Shown here: in pieces, positions 27,177-37,241 of the stretch
How the letters are laid out: each line of letters begins with the position of its first letter
Position numbering within the stretch: the stretch's first letter is position 1
Assembly (NCBI RefSeq): GCF_002927045.1
Contig: NZ_PRDW01000010.1
Coordinates: 62,001-126,000, forward strand
Reading direction: 5' to 3'
DNA from: Mycetohabitans endofungorum
GTDB taxonomy: Bacteria; Pseudomonadota; Gammaproteobacteria; Burkholderiales; Burkholderiaceae
Length of the DNA stretch: 64,000 nt
Made by a program: the position numbers and the translations under genes
Notes under the pieces: model-generated
Told to the model about the DNA's origin: nothing
What the model saw: only the letters and a program-made list of their open reading frames with translations
Databases searched by the model: none

Positions 27177-27965
27177 ATGAATTCGATCCACGCGAGCCCG
27201 GGCAACACGACGGACGGCGCCGAGCGCGGCCCGGCCACGGGCGCGCCGTCGCCCACATTCAGCCCGCTTTATCAACAGATCAAGGCGCTGATCACGCAAA
27301 GCCTGGAATCGGGCGAGTGGAAGCCGGGCGAGATGATCCCGAGCGAGGTGGAATTAGCCGCACGCTACAAGGTCAGCCAGGGCACCGTGCGCAAAGCGAT
27401 CGACGAGTTGGCCGCCGGCAACCTGCTTGTGCGCCGCCAAGGTAAGGGCACGTTCGTGGCGACCCACAACGAGGACCGCGTGCAGTTCCGTTTCCTGCGG
27501 CTACTGCCCGACCAGGGCGAGCTGCAGCCGCACGAGAGCCGCCTGTTGGAGGTACGGCGCTTGCGCGCACCGGCGGAGATCGCCCGGCAGCTGGAACTCA
27601 AGCCCGCGGACCCGGCGGTGCTGGTCAAGCGCGTGCTTGAGTTCGAGGCCAAGCCGACGGTGCTCGATGAGATCTGGCTGCCCGGTGCGATGTTTCGCGG
27701 GCTCACGTTGGAGCGGTTGTCCGAGTATAAGGGGCCGCTGTATGCGATGTTCGAGACGGAGTTCGGTACGCGAATGATCCGCGCGTCCGAAAAGATCCGC
27801 GCGGTGGCCGCCGACGCGGCGGTGGCCGCGTTGCTGGGGGTCGCGTCCGGTTATCCGCTGCTGTCGGTCGATCGCGTGTCGTACACGTACGGTGATCGGC
27901 CGGTCGAGGTGCGGCGGGGCTGGTATGTGACGGCCGGATACCATTACCAAAACGATTTGAGCTGA
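27177..27965 (+). CDS. GntR-family transcriptional regulator (HutC-like)
   Basis: 262 residues: winged-helix N-terminal domain (PLYQQIKALITQSLESGEWK, then IPSEVELAARYKVSQGTVRK, AIDELAAGNLLVRRQGKGTF) and a C-terminal UTRA effector domain (residues about 110-255) of the HutC type. It is placed between mdh (divergent) and the sdh-gltA run (same strand), so control of TCA-cycle genes is a reasonable inference. The AT-rich palindrome just upstream is a candidate binding site. Confidence 0.88.
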   Translation: MNSIHASPGNTTDGAERGPATGAPSPTFSPLYQQIKALITQSLESGEWKPGEMIPSEVELAARYKVSQGTVRKAIDELAAGNLLVRRQGKGTFVATHNEDRVQFRFLRLLPDQGELQPHESRLLEVRRLRAPAEIARQLELKPADPAVLVKRVLEFEAKPTVLDEIWLPGAMFRGLTLERLSEYKGPLYAMFETEFGTRMIRASEKIRAVAADAAVAALLGVASGYPLLSVDRVSYTYGDRPVEVRRGWYVTAGYHYQNDLS

Positions 27966-28025
27966 CAGAAAAAGACGATGGCACCGACGCGCGGCAGCCC
28001 GGTCTGGCGCGCGTCGTGCGCGTGG

Positions 28026-28105
28026 CGCAACGCCTACTGTTGCGTATAGGGCAAAGCAATCTTGCAACACTGGCGCCCGAAAGAACGCCGGCGCAACATT
28101 GTTGC
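28026..28105. promoter_or_regulatory. Inverted repeats between gntR and sdhC
   Basis: The 203-base gap before sdhC contains CGCAAC...GTTGCG (about 28026-28044) and the palindrome GCAACATTGTTGC (28093-28105), both built from GCAAC/GTTGC half-sites. They could be operators for the sdh operon or part of a gntR terminator. No T-run follows either one, which argues mildly for the operator reading. Confidence 0.3.
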
Positions 28106-28168
28106 GATGCATCGCGAAAAGAAAAGGCGTTAAAATTACGGGTTGGTGTCTCAACTTGGGGTCTAGCA

Positions 28169-28579
28169 ATGGCTGAAGCCGTAAAAAAACCAAGACCGGA
28201 GTACCGGAATATCAGTATCGGCCAGATACTGACTTACCGGCTACCGCTCGCGGGCCGTGTGTCCATCCTGCATCGCGTCAGCGGTGCGCTGCTGTTCCTG
28301 CTGCTGCCTTTCTCGCTGTACCTGCTTGAGCAGAGCCTGACTTCGGAACTCAGCTTTGCGTCCCTGAAAGCTTTCTTTTCCTATCCTCTAGTCAAACTCA
28401 TCGTGCTCGTGCTGTCGTGGGCGTACCTGTTCCACTTCTGCGCCGGACTGCGCCACTTGCTGCTAGACACGCACCGTGCGGTCACGAAGCAGGGCGGCAA
28501 GCAAACGTCGATCGTCGTATTCGTGGTGTCGTCGGTGCTTACGATCGCCGTCGCGCTCAAACTGTTCGGAGTTTTTTAA
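28169..28579 (+). CDS. sdhC: Succinate dehydrogenase cytochrome b556 subunit
   Basis: Membrane anchor of complex II, 136 residues with three transmembrane helices. SILHRVSGALLF carries the conserved serine/arginine quinone-site residues and HFCAGLRHLLLD the haem-ligating histidine region. ATG 28169 is the usual start (MAEAVKKPRPEYRNISIGQI). It is the first gene of sdhCDAB-sdhE, and sdhD begins one base after its stop. Confidence 0.94.
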   Translation: MAEAVKKPRPEYRNISIGQILTYRLPLAGRVSILHRVSGALLFLLLPFSLYLLEQSLTSELSFASLKAFFSYPLVKLIVLVLSWAYLFHFCAGLRHLLLDTHRAVTKQGGKQTSIVVFVVSSVLTIAVALKLFGVF

Positions 28580-28948
28580 ATGGCAGCGAATCACCGCATT
28601 GGGCCGAAGCGTCTCGTCGTCGGCGCTCACTATGGGCTGCGCGACTGGATTGCGCAGCGCGCGAGCGCGGCGATCATGGCGATCTACACGGTCATCCTGC
28701 TCGTCTGGTTCTTCTCGGCCGGTAACTTTTCGTATGACGGCTGGGCGGCGATCTTTTCGATCCAATGGATGAAGCTCGCGACGTTCGTCACGCTGCTCGC
28801 GCTTTTCTACCACGCCTGGGTCGGCGTGCGCGACATCTGGATGGATTACGTGAAGCCGGTCGGCGTGCGGCTCGTGCTGCAGGTGCTGACGATTGTCTGG
28901 CTCGTCGCGTGCGCGGGCTACGCCGCACAGATTCTCTGGAGAGTTTAA
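28580..28948 (+). CDS. sdhD: Succinate dehydrogenase membrane anchor subunit
   Basis: Second membrane anchor of complex II, 122 residues with three helices. HYGLRDWIAQRASAAIMAIY marks the quinone-binding N-terminus, and FYHAWVGVRDIWMDYVK holds the haem-b histidine and the tyrosine/aspartate region near the quinone. Start and length are usual. It directly abuts sdhC and is four bases from sdhA. Confidence 0.94.
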   Translation: MAANHRIGPKRLVVGAHYGLRDWIAQRASAAIMAIYTVILLVWFFSAGNFSYDGWAAIFSIQWMKLATFVTLLALFYHAWVGVRDIWMDYVKPVGVRLVLQVLTIVWLVACAGYAAQILWRV

Positions 28949-28952
28949 AAGC

Positions 28953-30728
28953 ATGGTTGCAATCAAGAATTCGCTGCCGCGTCGTAAGTTCGACGTGGTG
29001 ATCGTCGGCGCGGGTGGCTCCGGGATGCGCGCGTCGCTGCAACTGGCGAAGGCTGGCTTGTCGGTCGCCGTGCTCTCCAAGGTGTTCCCGACCCGCTCGC
29101 ACACGGTGGCCGCACAAGGCGGCATCGGCGCATCGCTTGGCAACATGAGCGAGGATAACTGGCACTACCACTTTTATGACACGATCAAGGGCTCGGACTG
29201 GCTTGGCGACCAGGACGCGATCGAGTTCATGTGCCGTGAGGCGACAAACGCGGTCTACGAGCTTGAGCACTTCGGCATGCCGTTCGACCGTAATCCAGAC
29301 GGCACGATCTATCAACGCCCGTTCGGCGGCCATACCGCGAACTATGGCGAGAAGCCGGTGCAGCGCGCTTGCGCGGCTGCGGACCGCACCGGCCACGCGC
29401 TGTTGCATACGTTGTACCAGCAGAATGTGCAGGCCAAAACGCATTTCTTCGTCGAATGGATGGCACTGGACCTGATCCGCGACGCCGAAGGCGACGTGCT
29501 CGGTGTAACCGCGCTCGAGATGGAAACCGGTGACGTCTACATTCTCGAGGGCAAGTGCACGTTGTTCGCGACTGGCGGGGCCGGGCGCATCTTTAATGCG
29601 TCGACGAACGCGTTCATCAACACCGGCGACGGTCTCGGGATGGCCGCGCGCGCTGGCATCGCGCTGCAGGACATGGAATTCTGGCAGTTCCACCCGACCG
29701 GTGTTGCGGGCGCCGGCGTGCTGATCACCGAAGGGGTGCGCGGCGAGGGCGGCATCTTGCGCAACGCGAATGGTGAGCGCTTCATGGAGCGCTACGCGCC
29801 GACGCTGAAGGATCTGGCGCCCCGCGATTTTGTGTCGCGCTCGATGGATCAGGAAATCAAGGAAGGGCGCGGCTGTGGTCCGAACAAGGACTACGTGCTG
29901 CTGGACCTGTCGCACATCGGCGCGGAAACGATCATGAAGCGCCTGCCGTCGATTCGCGAGATCGCGCTGAAGTTTGCGAACGTCGATGCGATCAAGGAGC
30001 CGATTCCGGTGGTGCCGACGATCCATTACCAAATGGGCGGCATCCCGACGAATATCCATGGCCAGGTCGTCGGCACGCCGAAGGGTCATAAGGAGCCGGT
30101 CAACGGCTTTTACGCGGTCGGCGAATGCTCGTGCGTATCGGTCCACGGCGCGAACCGTCTTGGCACGAACTCGTTGCTGGACCTCGTGGTGTTCGGCCGC
30201 GCGGCCGGCAATCACATCATCAAGCACGTGAAGGACGTGAAGGAGCACAAGCCGCTGCCGGCCGATGCGGCCGATTTTGCGTTGTCGCGGCTGGCCAAGC
30301 TCGATGCGTCCACGTCGGGCGAGTACACGCAGGCGGTGGCGGCGGACATCCGCAAGACGATGCAGGCGCATGCGGGTGTGTTCCGCACGTCGAAGCTGCT
30401 TGCCGAAGGTGTCGTGAAGATCCGCGAAGTGTGCGCGCGCGCTGGCGACGTGCATCTGAAGGATAAGTCGAAAGTGTTCAATACTGCGCGCGTCGAGGCG
30501 CTCGAGCTGGCCAACCTGACCGAAGTCGCCCGTGCGACGATGGTGTCGGCCGAGGCGCGCAAGGAAAGCCGGGGCGCACACGCGCAGAGCGACTACGAGC
30601 ACCGCGACGATGAAAACTGGCTGCGCCATACGCTGTGGTTCAGCGAAGGCGACCGTCTGGACTACAAGCCGGTCCACATGAAGCCGTTGACGGTCGATCC
30701 GGTCCCGCCGAAGCCGCGGACCTTTTGA
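28953..30728 (+). CDS. sdhA: Succinate dehydrogenase flavoprotein subunit
   Basis: Catalytic subunit oxidising succinate to fumarate, 591 residues. The FAD-binding VVIVGAGGSGMRASLQLAKA is at the N-terminus, the histidine for covalent FAD lies in RSHTVAAQGG, and substrate residues include HPTGVAGAGVLITEGVRGEG (succinate/fumarate proton-relay region) and HGANRLGTNSLLDLVVFGRA. ATG 28953 follows a GGAGAG site. The downstream sdhE product would help attach its flavin. Confidence 0.97.
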   Translation: MVAIKNSLPRRKFDVVIVGAGGSGMRASLQLAKAGLSVAVLSKVFPTRSHTVAAQGGIGASLGNMSEDNWHYHFYDTIKGSDWLGDQDAIEFMCREATNAVYELEHFGMPFDRNPDGTIYQRPFGGHTANYGEKPVQRACAAADRTGHALLHTLYQQNVQAKTHFFVEWMALDLIRDAEGDVLGVTALEMETGDVYILEGKCTLFATGGAGRIFNASTNAFINTGDGLGMAARAGIALQDMEFWQFHPTGVAGAGVLITEGVRGEGGILRNANGERFMERYAPTLKDLAPRDFVSRSMDQEIKEGRGCGPNKDYVLLDLSHIGAETIMKRLPSIREIALKFANVDAIKEPIPVVPTIHYQMGGIPTNIHGQVVGTPKGHKEPVNGFYAVGECSCVSVHGANRLGTNSLLDLVVFGRAAGNHIIKHVKDVKEHKPLPADAADFALSRLAKLDASTSGEYTQAVAADIRKTMQAHAGVFRTSKLLAEGVVKIREVCARAGDVHLKDKSKVFNTARVEALELANLTEVARATMVSAEARKESRGAHAQSDYEHRDDENWLRHTLWFSEGDRLDYKPVHMKPLTVDPVPPKPRTF

Positions 30729-30758
30729 GCGACGCGTAGCAAGTCAAAGGAAACGAAC

Positions 30759-31463
30759 ATGGCAAAACGTATTTTTGAAATCTACCGCTACGATCCGGAC
30801 AAGGACGCCGCGCCGCGCATGCAGACGTACGAGATCGAGCTCGACTCGCATGACCGGATGCTGCTCGACGCGCTGGTCAAGCTCAAGTCAATCGATGAGA
30901 CGATCTCGTTCCGCCGCTCGTGCCGCGAAGGCGTGTGCGGTTCGGATGCGATGAACATCAATGGCAAGAACGGGCTGGCGTGCCTGACGAACCTGAACGA
31001 GCTGCCGCACAAGATCGTGCTGCGTCCGTTGCCGGGACTGCCGGTCGTGCGCGACCTGATTTGCGACTTCACGCAGTTCTTTAACCAGTATCACTCGATC
31101 AAGCCGTATTTGATCAACGATACGCCACCGCCGGAGAAGGAGCGGTTGCAGTCGCCCGAGGAGCGCGACGAACTCGACGGCCTGTACGAGTGCATCTTGT
31201 GCGCGAGCTGCTCGACGTCGTGCCCCAGCTTTTGGTGGAATCCGGATAAGTTCGTCGGCCCGGCGGGTTTGTTGCAAGCGTATCGGTTCATTGCCGACAG
31301 CCGCGACCAGGCAACCGGCGAGCGGCTGGACAACCTGGAAGACCCGTATCGTCTGTTCCGTTGCCACACGATCATGAACTGCGTCGACGTGTGCCCGAAG
31401 GGGCTCAATCCGACAAAGGCGATCGGCAAGATCAAGGAACTGATGGTGCGCCGGGCGGTTTGA
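30759..31463 (+). CDS. sdhB: Succinate dehydrogenase iron-sulfur subunit
   Basis: Carries electrons from the flavin to ubiquinone. 234 residues with the 2Fe-2S ferredoxin motif [20 protein letters not shown] plus the following Cys, the 4Fe-4S set [12 protein letters not shown] and the 3Fe-4S set [14 protein letters not shown]. All cysteines are intact. An AAAGGAAACG site precedes the ATG. Confidence 0.97.
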   Translation: MAKRIFEIYRYDPDKDAAPRMQTYEIELDSHDRMLLDALVKLKSIDETISFRRSCREGVCGSDAMNINGKNGLACLTNLNELPHKIVLRPLPGLPVVRDLICDFTQFFNQYHSIKPYLINDTPPPEKERLQSPEERDELDGLYECILCASCSTSCPSFWWNPDKFVGPAGLLQAYRFIADSRDQATGERLDNLEDPYRLFRCHTIMNCVDVCPKGLNPTKAIGKIKELMVRRAV

Positions 31464-31470
31464 GGCTGAC

Positions 31471-31740
31471 GTGTCATCGTCTCATCAGTCCGACCCTACT
31501 CGTCGCGCGCGGCTTCGCTGGCGCGCGCGACGCGGCCTGCTGGAAAACGATCTGATTTTCGAGCGTTTTTTCAGCCGATATGAACATGCACTCAGCGACG
31601 CGGACGTCGGCGCGCTCACGCAACTGCTGGAGTTGTCCGACAACGAGCTGATGGACCTGCTGTTGTCGCGTAGCGAACCCGATGGAGCGCTCGCGACGCC
31701 CGACGTGGCGCGCGTACTCGGTTGGCTGCGCACGGTGTGA
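31471..31740 (+). CDS. sdhE: FAD assembly factor SdhE
   Basis: A small helical protein of 89 residues promoting covalent flavinylation of SdhA. The core RARLRWRARRGLLENDLIFE includes the conserved RGxxE motif (RRGLLENDL), and FFSRYEHALSD follows. GTG 31471 lies seven bases after the sdhB stop, so the start depends on coupling rather than a strong ribosome-binding site. Its place at the end of sdhCDAB supports the call. Confidence 0.92.
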   Translation: MSSSHQSDPTRRARLRWRARRGLLENDLIFERFFSRYEHALSDADVGALTQLLELSDNELMDLLLSRSEPDGALATPDVARVLGWLRTV

Positions 31741-31791
31741 TTCATGCGTCATATCGCAAACTGTTTCCTATACCACGATTGAGGATCTGCC

Positions 31792-33093
31792 ATGACCCCG
31801 TCAGACGTTAAAGCCACGCTATCGTTCAGCGACAATTCGCCGAGTGTCGAACTGCCGATCTACAAGGGCACGATGGGCCCGGATGTGATCGACATCCGCA
31901 AGCTGTACGGCCAGACCGGCAAATTCACGTATGACCCGGGGTTCATGTCCACCGCGTCGTGCAACTCCTCGATCACCTATATCGATGGCGACAAGGGCGA
32001 GCTGCTGTACCGCGGCTACCCGATCGACGAGCTGGCGCAGAACGCGGACTTTCTCGAGACGTGTTATGCGCTGCTCAAGGGCGATCTGCCGAATCAACAG
32101 CAGAAGAAGGAATTCGTCGATACCGTGGCCAAGCATACGATGGTCCACGAGCAGATGCAGTTCTTCTTCCGGGGCTTTCGCCGCGATGCGCATCCGATGG
32201 CGATCCTGACGGCGGCGGTGGGTGCGCTGTCGGCGTTCTACCACGACTCGCTGAACATCAACGATCCGCGTCATCGTGATGTATCGGCGATCCGGATGAT
32301 TGCGAAGCTGCCGACGCTCGTCGCGATGGCCTACAAGTACAGCATTGGCCAGCCGTTCGTCTATCCGCGTAACGACCTGTCGTACAGCGCAAACTTCATG
32401 CGCATGATGTTCGCGAACCCGTGTGAGGAATATGTGGTCAACGATGTGCTGGTGCGCGCGCTCGACCGTATCTTGATCCTGCACGCGGATCACGAGCAAA
32501 ACGCATCGACGTCGACTGTGCGGCTGGCCGGCTCGTCCGGCGCCAATCCGTTTGCGTGTATCGCCGCGGGGATCGCGTGCCTGTGGGGGCCGGCGCATGG
32601 CGGCGCCAACGAGGCGGCGCTGAATATGCTCGAGGAAATCGGCTCGCCGGACAGGATTCCCGAGTTCATCAAGCAGGTCAAGGACAAGAACTCCGGCGTC
32701 AAGCTGATGGGTTTTGGCCACCGCGTGTACAAGAACTACGATCCGCGCGCGAAGTTGATGCGCGAGACGTGCCACGAAGTGCTCAACGAGCTTGGCTTGC
32801 ACGATGATCCGCTGTTCAAGTTGGCGATGGAGCTGGAGAAGATCGCGCTCGAGGACGAGTACTTCGTGTCGCGCAAGCTGTATCCGAACGTGGATTTCTA
32901 TTCCGGCATCGTGCAGCGCGCGCTCGGTATTCCGACGTCGATGTTCACATGTATTTTCGCGATGGCCCGTACGGTAGGCTGGATCGCGCAGTGGAGCGAG
33001 ATGATTTCGGAGCCGGAGCAAAAGATCGGTCGTCCGCGTCAATTGTTTATCGGCCATACGTCGCGCGAGGTGAAGCCGATCGACAAGCGGTAA
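31792..33093 (+). CDS. gltA: Citrate synthase (type II)
   Basis: Condenses oxaloacetate with acetyl-CoA. 433 residues, the hexameric bacterial type. The catalytic histidines are in [12 protein letters not shown] and [20 protein letters not shown], and the aspartate region follows at [20 protein letters not shown]. It is the last gene of the sdh-gltA run and is followed by a strong intrinsic terminator. Confidence 0.97.
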   Translation: MTPSDVKATLSFSDNSPSVELPIYKGTMGPDVIDIRKLYGQTGKFTYDPGFMSTASCNSSITYIDGDKGELLYRGYPIDELAQNADFLETCYALLKGDLPNQQQKKEFVDTVAKHTMVHEQMQFFFRGFRRDAHPMAILTAAVGALSAFYHDSLNINDPRHRDVSAIRMIAKLPTLVAMAYKYSIGQPFVYPRNDLSYSANFMRMMFANPCEEYVVNDVLVRALDRILILHADHEQNASTSTVRLAGSSGANPFACIAAGIACLWGPAHGGANEAALNMLEEIGSPDRIPEFIKQVKDKNSGVKLMGFGHRVYKNYDPRAKLMRETCHEVLNELGLHDDPLFKLAMELEKIALEDEYFVSRKLYPNVDFYSGIVQRALGIPTSMFTCIFAMARTVGWIAQWSEMISEPEQKIGRPRQLFIGHTSREVKPIDKR

Positions 33094-33207
33094 GAGCGGA
33101 CCTGCGTGTTGCGGCTGTCGGTGTTCGGCGGCTCGTAACCGGTAGCCTGTGTGAACGGGCAGTCTGCGTGAACCGGCCGTCAAGGTTGATTAGGCCGAGG
33201 ACAGAGC

Positions 33208-33251
33208 GGGCCAGAGGTGCTGGACAGGCGCCTCTGGCCCGTGCGCTTTTT
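33208..33251 (+). terminator. Intrinsic terminator after gltA
   Basis: GGGCCAGAGG (33208-33217) and CCTCTGGCCC (33231-33240) form a perfect 10-base-pair stem with a 13-base loop, followed six bases later by five T. It lies 115 bases after the gltA stop. Confidence 0.8.
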
Positions 33252-33574
33252 CCACGCCGGGATTGTTGTAGGCTGGGCCGCCGTATGCAGCTGTCTCCGA
33301 TGCGTATGCGTTGGGATTGCCGGTAATGACTGGCAACAGTCGAGACCGGCAGCAGTCGAACGCCGTAGGGCTGCAGCGTGCATCAATAAAGCTGGCAGTA
33401 TTTATCCAGGTATTGCGAATACCACCATAAGTATATGTTTTTATAAGGTTTTTTTATCAAAGAGGTAGCGAATCTGCCCGTGCTGCTGGCATAATCGGTG
33501 CGTGGACCAACGCAACATCGACTTACGCTGTCCCTTCAATACCACGGTCCAGCACTGACCCGAGACTGAACGCC
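33252..33574. other. Intergenic region upstream of leuC
   Basis: No gene seen. It becomes AT-rich from about 33380. It contains the 15-base palindrome GGTATTGCGAATACC (33409-33423) and an extended -10-like TGGCATAAT near 33485. The leuC promoter probably lies here; the palindrome is a possible regulator site. Confidence 0.4.
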
Positions 33575-34984
33575 ATGCCCCAGACCCTGTATGACAAACT
33601 GTGGGATTCGCACGTCGTCCATACCGAGGAAGACGGCACCACGCTGCTTTATATCGACCGGCACCTGCTGCACGAGGTGACTTCGCCACAGGCATTTGAA
33701 GGCCTGAAGCTCGCGCAGCGACCGGTGTGGCGCATCAGCGCGAACCTGGCGGTGTCGGACCACAACGTGCCGACTACCGACCGCAGCCACGGCATTGCCG
33801 ATCCGGTGTCCAAGCTGCAGGTCGATACGCTGGACGCCAACTGTGACGCCTATGGCATCACGCAATTCAAGATGAACGACCAGCGGCAGGGCATCGTTCA
33901 CATCATTGGGCCGGAGCAGGGCGCGACGTTGCCCGGCATGACGATCGTGTGCGGCGATTCCCACACGTCGACGCACGGCGCGTTCGGCGCGCTCGCGCAC
34001 GGCATTGGTACGTCCGAGGTCGAACACGTGCTTGCCACGCAGACTTTGCTACAGAAAAAAAGCAAGAACATGCTGATCAAAGTTGATGGCGTGTTGCCGC
34101 GTGGATGCACGGCCAAGGACATCGTGCTCGCGATCATCGGGCGCATCGGCACGGCGGGCGGCACCGGCTACGCGATTGAATTCGACGGCTCGACGATCCG
34201 TGCGCTGTCGATGGAAGGTCGTATGACCGTGTGCAACATGGCCATCGAGGCCGGCGCGCGTGCCGGGATGGTGGCGGTCGATGACACGACAATCGACTAT
34301 CTGCGCGAGCGGCCGTTCTCGCCGAAGGGCGCCGAGTTCGAGCAGGCCGCGCAGTATTGGCGCACGTTCCGCTCCGATGAAGGCGCGTACTTTGATCGCG
34401 TCGTCGAGCTGGATGCCGCGCAGATCGTGCCGCAAGTGACGTGGGGCACGTCGCCGGAGATGGTTACCTCGATCGACGCACGGGTGCCGGACCCGGAGCG
34501 CGAGAAGGATCCGGTCAAGCGCGATGCGATGGAGCGTGCGCTCCAGTACATGGTGCTGGAGCCCGATACGCCGATCGAGGCGATCAAGCCCGACAAGGTC
34601 TTCATCGGCTCTTGCACGAATGCGCGGATCGAGGATCTGCGCGCGGCCGCGCACGTGGTGCGCAAGCTCGGGCGGCGCATTGCACCGAGCATCCGACAGG
34701 CGCTGGTCGTGCCGGGCTCCGGGCTCGTGAAGGCGCAGGCCGAGCGCGAGGGGCTCGACAAAGTATTTAAGGACGCCGGGTTCGAATGGCGCGAGCCGGG
34801 TTGCTCGATGTGCCTGGCGATGAACGCGGACCGGCTCGAGCCGGGCGAGCGCTGCGCATCGACGTCGAATCGCAATTTTGAGGGGCGCCAGGGCAACGGC
34901 GGACGCACGCACCTGGTCAGCCCGGCGATGGCAGCCGCGGCGGCCATCGAAGGTCATTTTGTCGACGTGCGTCAGCTGGCCTGA
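33575..34984 (+). CDS. leuC: 3-isopropylmalate dehydratase large subunit
   Basis: With LeuD isomerises 2- to 3-isopropylmalate in leucine synthesis. 469 residues, with the 4Fe-4S cluster cysteines in [12 protein letters not shown] and GCSMCLAMN and the substrate region [19 protein letters not shown]. It heads leuC-leuD-leuB. In many Burkholderia a tiny entericidin-type lipoprotein gene lies between leuC and leuD; the 123-base gap here shows no such gene. Confidence 0.96.
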   Translation: MPQTLYDKLWDSHVVHTEEDGTTLLYIDRHLLHEVTSPQAFEGLKLAQRPVWRISANLAVSDHNVPTTDRSHGIADPVSKLQVDTLDANCDAYGITQFKMNDQRQGIVHIIGPEQGATLPGMTIVCGDSHTSTHGAFGALAHGIGTSEVEHVLATQTLLQKKSKNMLIKVDGVLPRGCTAKDIVLAIIGRIGTAGGTGYAIEFDGSTIRALSMEGRMTVCNMAIEAGARAGMVAVDDTTIDYLRERPFSPKGAEFEQAAQYWRTFRSDEGAYFDRVVELDAAQIVPQVTWGTSPEMVTSIDARVPDPEREKDPVKRDAMERALQYMVLEPDTPIEAIKPDKVFIGSCTNARIEDLRAAAHVVRKLGRRIAPSIRQALVVPGSGLVKAQAEREGLDKVFKDAGFEWREPGCSMCLAMNADRLEPGERCASTSNRNFEGRQGNGGRTHLVSPAMAAAAAIEGHFVDVRQLA

Positions 34985-35107
34985 CGCGACGATCAAGAAG
35001 GCCGCGGAGTAACGCGGGTCGCGCCGCAGGTCACGGGGTCACGCACACGGCCCGCGACGGCGGGCCCGCCCTGGTTCGATCAGGACTCGATCACGTTCGA
35101 GGAAGTC

Positions 35108-35761
35108 ATGGAAAAATTTGTCGTTCATACCGGTATCGTCGCACCGCTCGATCGCGAGAATGTCGACACCGATGCCATCATTCCGAAGCAGTTCCTGAAG
35201 TCGATTAAGCGTACGGGCTTTGGTCCCAATCTGTTTGATGAGTGGCGCTACCTGGACCATGGAGAGCCGGGCCAGGATTGTTCGAAGCGGCCGCTGAACC
35301 CGGATTTCGTGCTGAACCAGCCGCGCTACCAGGGCGCCTCGATCCTGATTGCGCGCCAGAACTTCGGCTGCGGCAGTTCACGCGAGCATGCGCCGTGGGC
35401 ATTGCAGCAGTATGGTTTTCGGGCGATCATCGCGCCCAGCTTTGCAGACATCTTCTTTAACAACTGCTTCAAGAACGGCTTGCTGCCGATCGTGTTGCGC
35501 GACTCCGATGTGCACCGGCTGTTCAACGACACGGCCGCATTCAACGGCTTCCAGCTGACGATCGACCTGGAGCAGCAGCAGGTGCGCACCGTGGACGGCG
35601 CCCACGTGTTCGAGTTCGATGTTGCACCGTTTCGCAAGTACTGTCTGCTCAACGGGTTTGACGACATCGGTCTTACGCTGCGTCATGCCGACCGGATTCG
35701 TCAGTTCGAGGCCGAGCGGCTGGCCCATCAACCGTGGCTGACCAATCGACTCGTCGGTTGA
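35108..35761 (+). CDS. leuD: 3-isopropylmalate dehydratase small subunit
   Basis: Small subunit partner of LeuC, 217 residues. It has the N-terminal [19 protein letters not shown] and the swivel-domain [20 protein letters not shown] that contacts the substrate. The start is preceded by GAGGAAGTC. It is in one operon with leuC and leuB. Confidence 0.96.
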   Translation: MEKFVVHTGIVAPLDRENVDTDAIIPKQFLKSIKRTGFGPNLFDEWRYLDHGEPGQDCSKRPLNPDFVLNQPRYQGASILIARQNFGCGSSREHAPWALQQYGFRAIIAPSFADIFFNNCFKNGLLPIVLRDSDVHRLFNDTAAFNGFQLTIDLEQQQVRTVDGAHVFEFDVAPFRKYCLLNGFDDIGLTLRHADRIRQFEAERLAHQPWLTNRLVG

Positions 35762-35819
35762 GGCGGCACGCGTCGCTGCACGTCGTGCCTTTCGGTTCAA
35801 TGTCTTTGGAATGGAACGT

Positions 35820-36893
35820 ATGAAGATTGCCGTGTTGCCGGGCGATGGGATTGGCCCGGAAATCGTCACCGAGGCAGTAAAAGTACTGAATGCGCTCGAC
35901 GAGCGCTTCGAGCTGGAGCAGGCTCCGGTCGGCGGCGCCGGCTACGAGGCAAGCGGGCACCCGTTGCCGGACGCCACGCTGGCGCTGGCTAGGCACGCGG
36001 ACGCGATCCTGTTCGGCGCGGTCGGCGATTGGAAATACGATCAGCTCGAGCGTGCGTTGCGCCCGGAGCAGGCAATCCTTGGCTTGCGCAAGCACTTGCA
36101 GTTGTTCGCAAACTTTCGTCCGGCGATTTGCTATCCGGAGTTGACCGGTGCGTCATCGCTGAAGCCGGAGATCGTGTCCGGACTGGACATCTTGATCGTG
36201 CGCGAACTGAACGGCGATATCTACTTCGGCCAGCCGCGCGGCCTGCGCGACGCGCCGGACGGCCCGTTCCACGGCAGCCGCGAGGGTTTCGACACGATGC
36301 GCTATGCGGAGCCGGAGGTGCGACGGATTGCGCACGTAGCCTTCCAGGCCGCGCAAAAGCGCGCGAAGCGGTTGACCTCGGTAGACAAAGCTAATGTACT
36401 GGAGACGTCGCAACTGTGGAAGGACGTCATGATCGACGTGGCGCGCGACTATCCGGATGTCGAACTCTCGCATATGTATGTCGACAACGCGGCGATGCAA
36501 CTGGTGAAGGCGCCCAAGGCGTTCGATGTGGTTGTCACGGGCAACATGTTTGGCGATATCCTGTCCGACGAAGCCGCGATGCTGACCGGCTCGATCGGGA
36601 TGCTGCCCTCCGCGTCGCTTGACGCGAATAACAAGGGCCTGTATGAGCCGTCGCACGGATCGGCGCCGGATATCGCGGGCAAGGGCGTGGCCAATCCGCT
36701 CGCAACGATCCTGTCGGCTGCGATGATGTTGCGCTACTCTCTGGGGCGCGCCGAACAGGCGGACCGGATCGAGGACGCGGTCAAGCGTGTGCTCGCGCAA
36801 GGCTATCGCACCGCGGACATTGCCACGCCGGGTTGCAAGCAAGTCGGCACGCGCGAAATGGGCGATGCGGTCATCGCGGCGCTGGCGCGCTGA
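35820..36893 (+). CDS. leuB: 3-isopropylmalate dehydrogenase
   Basis: Oxidatively decarboxylates 3-isopropylmalate, third step of leucine synthesis. 357 residues, beginning [20 protein letters not shown]. Catalytic and metal-binding regions are present: [14 protein letters not shown], the lysine/aspartate pair around [12 protein letters not shown], and [15 protein letters not shown]. An ATG three codons upstream is the alternative start. Confidence 0.96.
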   Translation: MKIAVLPGDGIGPEIVTEAVKVLNALDERFELEQAPVGGAGYEASGHPLPDATLALARHADAILFGAVGDWKYDQLERALRPEQAILGLRKHLQLFANFRPAICYPELTGASSLKPEIVSGLDILIVRELNGDIYFGQPRGLRDAPDGPFHGSREGFDTMRYAEPEVRRIAHVAFQAAQKRAKRLTSVDKANVLETSQLWKDVMIDVARDYPDVELSHMYVDNAAMQLVKAPKAFDVVVTGNMFGDILSDEAAMLTGSIGMLPSASLDANNKGLYEPSHGSAPDIAGKGVANPLATILSAAMMLRYSLGRAEQADRIEDAVKRVLAQGYRTADIATPGCKQVGTREMGDAVIAALAR

Positions 36894-36997
36894 GACCGCC
36901 CAGGCGATTTGTCCGAGGTGGTGCAAGTTGCTGAATCGGTTCGCTTTTTGAATCAGTTTGGCGCCATCGCGCTACGATTTCGTGTACACTGCGCACC

Positions 36998-37156
36998 ATG
37001 ATGCCAGCATCCTGCTCCACGAACCTGGTTGCCGCGATCATCGGTGACGATCGCGGCGCGCGTTCGCGCGAGCGGAAATTAGCGGCCGTGCGCGCGGCGC
37101 ATCGCACGCCTATTAGCACGACGATTATTCGCACCCGCAAAACGATCAAAACTTGA
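36998..37156 (+). CDS. Candidate threonine/isoleucine-rich leader peptide upstream of asd
   Basis: A 51-codon frame (first ATG of an ATG-ATG pair) ends in TPISTTIIRTRKTIKT: six threonines and four isoleucines in the last 16 residues. This is strikingly like the end of the E. coli thr operon leader. It stops 85 bases before asd, and a strong hairpin lies between. Threonine and isoleucine derive from the Asd product, so ribosome stalling here could control asd. The first 30 or so codons may not belong to the functional leader, and the true start is uncertain. Confidence 0.5.
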   Translation: MMPASCSTNLVAAIIGDDRGARSRERKLAAVRAAHRTPISTTIIRTRKTIKT

Positions 37157-37180
37157 TTGTGTCCAGTCGTGTCCGCCTCA

Positions 37181-37221
37181 TCTTCCCCGCGCGGTCACAC
37201 TGGGGACAGATGCGGGGAAGA
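37181..37221 (+). promoter_or_regulatory. Hairpin of the putative asd attenuator
   Basis: TCTTCCCCGC (37181-37190) pairs perfectly with GCGGGGAAGA (37212-37221) across a 21-base loop. An alternative pairing is possible between TGTCC in the segment just after the leader stop (37159-37163) and GGACA in the loop, giving the mutually exclusive structures expected of attenuation. No long U-run follows, so it might act on translation or with Rho. Confidence 0.45.
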
Positions 37222-37241
37222 ATCGATCCCAAAGGTAAGTC

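Noticed and set aside
28788-30677. 629-codon open frame on the minus strand
   Set aside because: It lies entirely opposite sdhD/sdhA, is rich in Arg/His/Ala and matches no family; it is a GC-driven shadow of the real coding strand.
31819-33183. 454-codon minus-strand frame
   Set aside because: Antisense to gltA, Arg/His-rich, no family motifs; the plus-strand citrate synthase explains the region.
34985-35107. Entericidin-like small lipoprotein gene expected between leuC and leuD
   Set aside because: I looked for a lipobox-bearing short frame in this gap and found none; the gap is too short.
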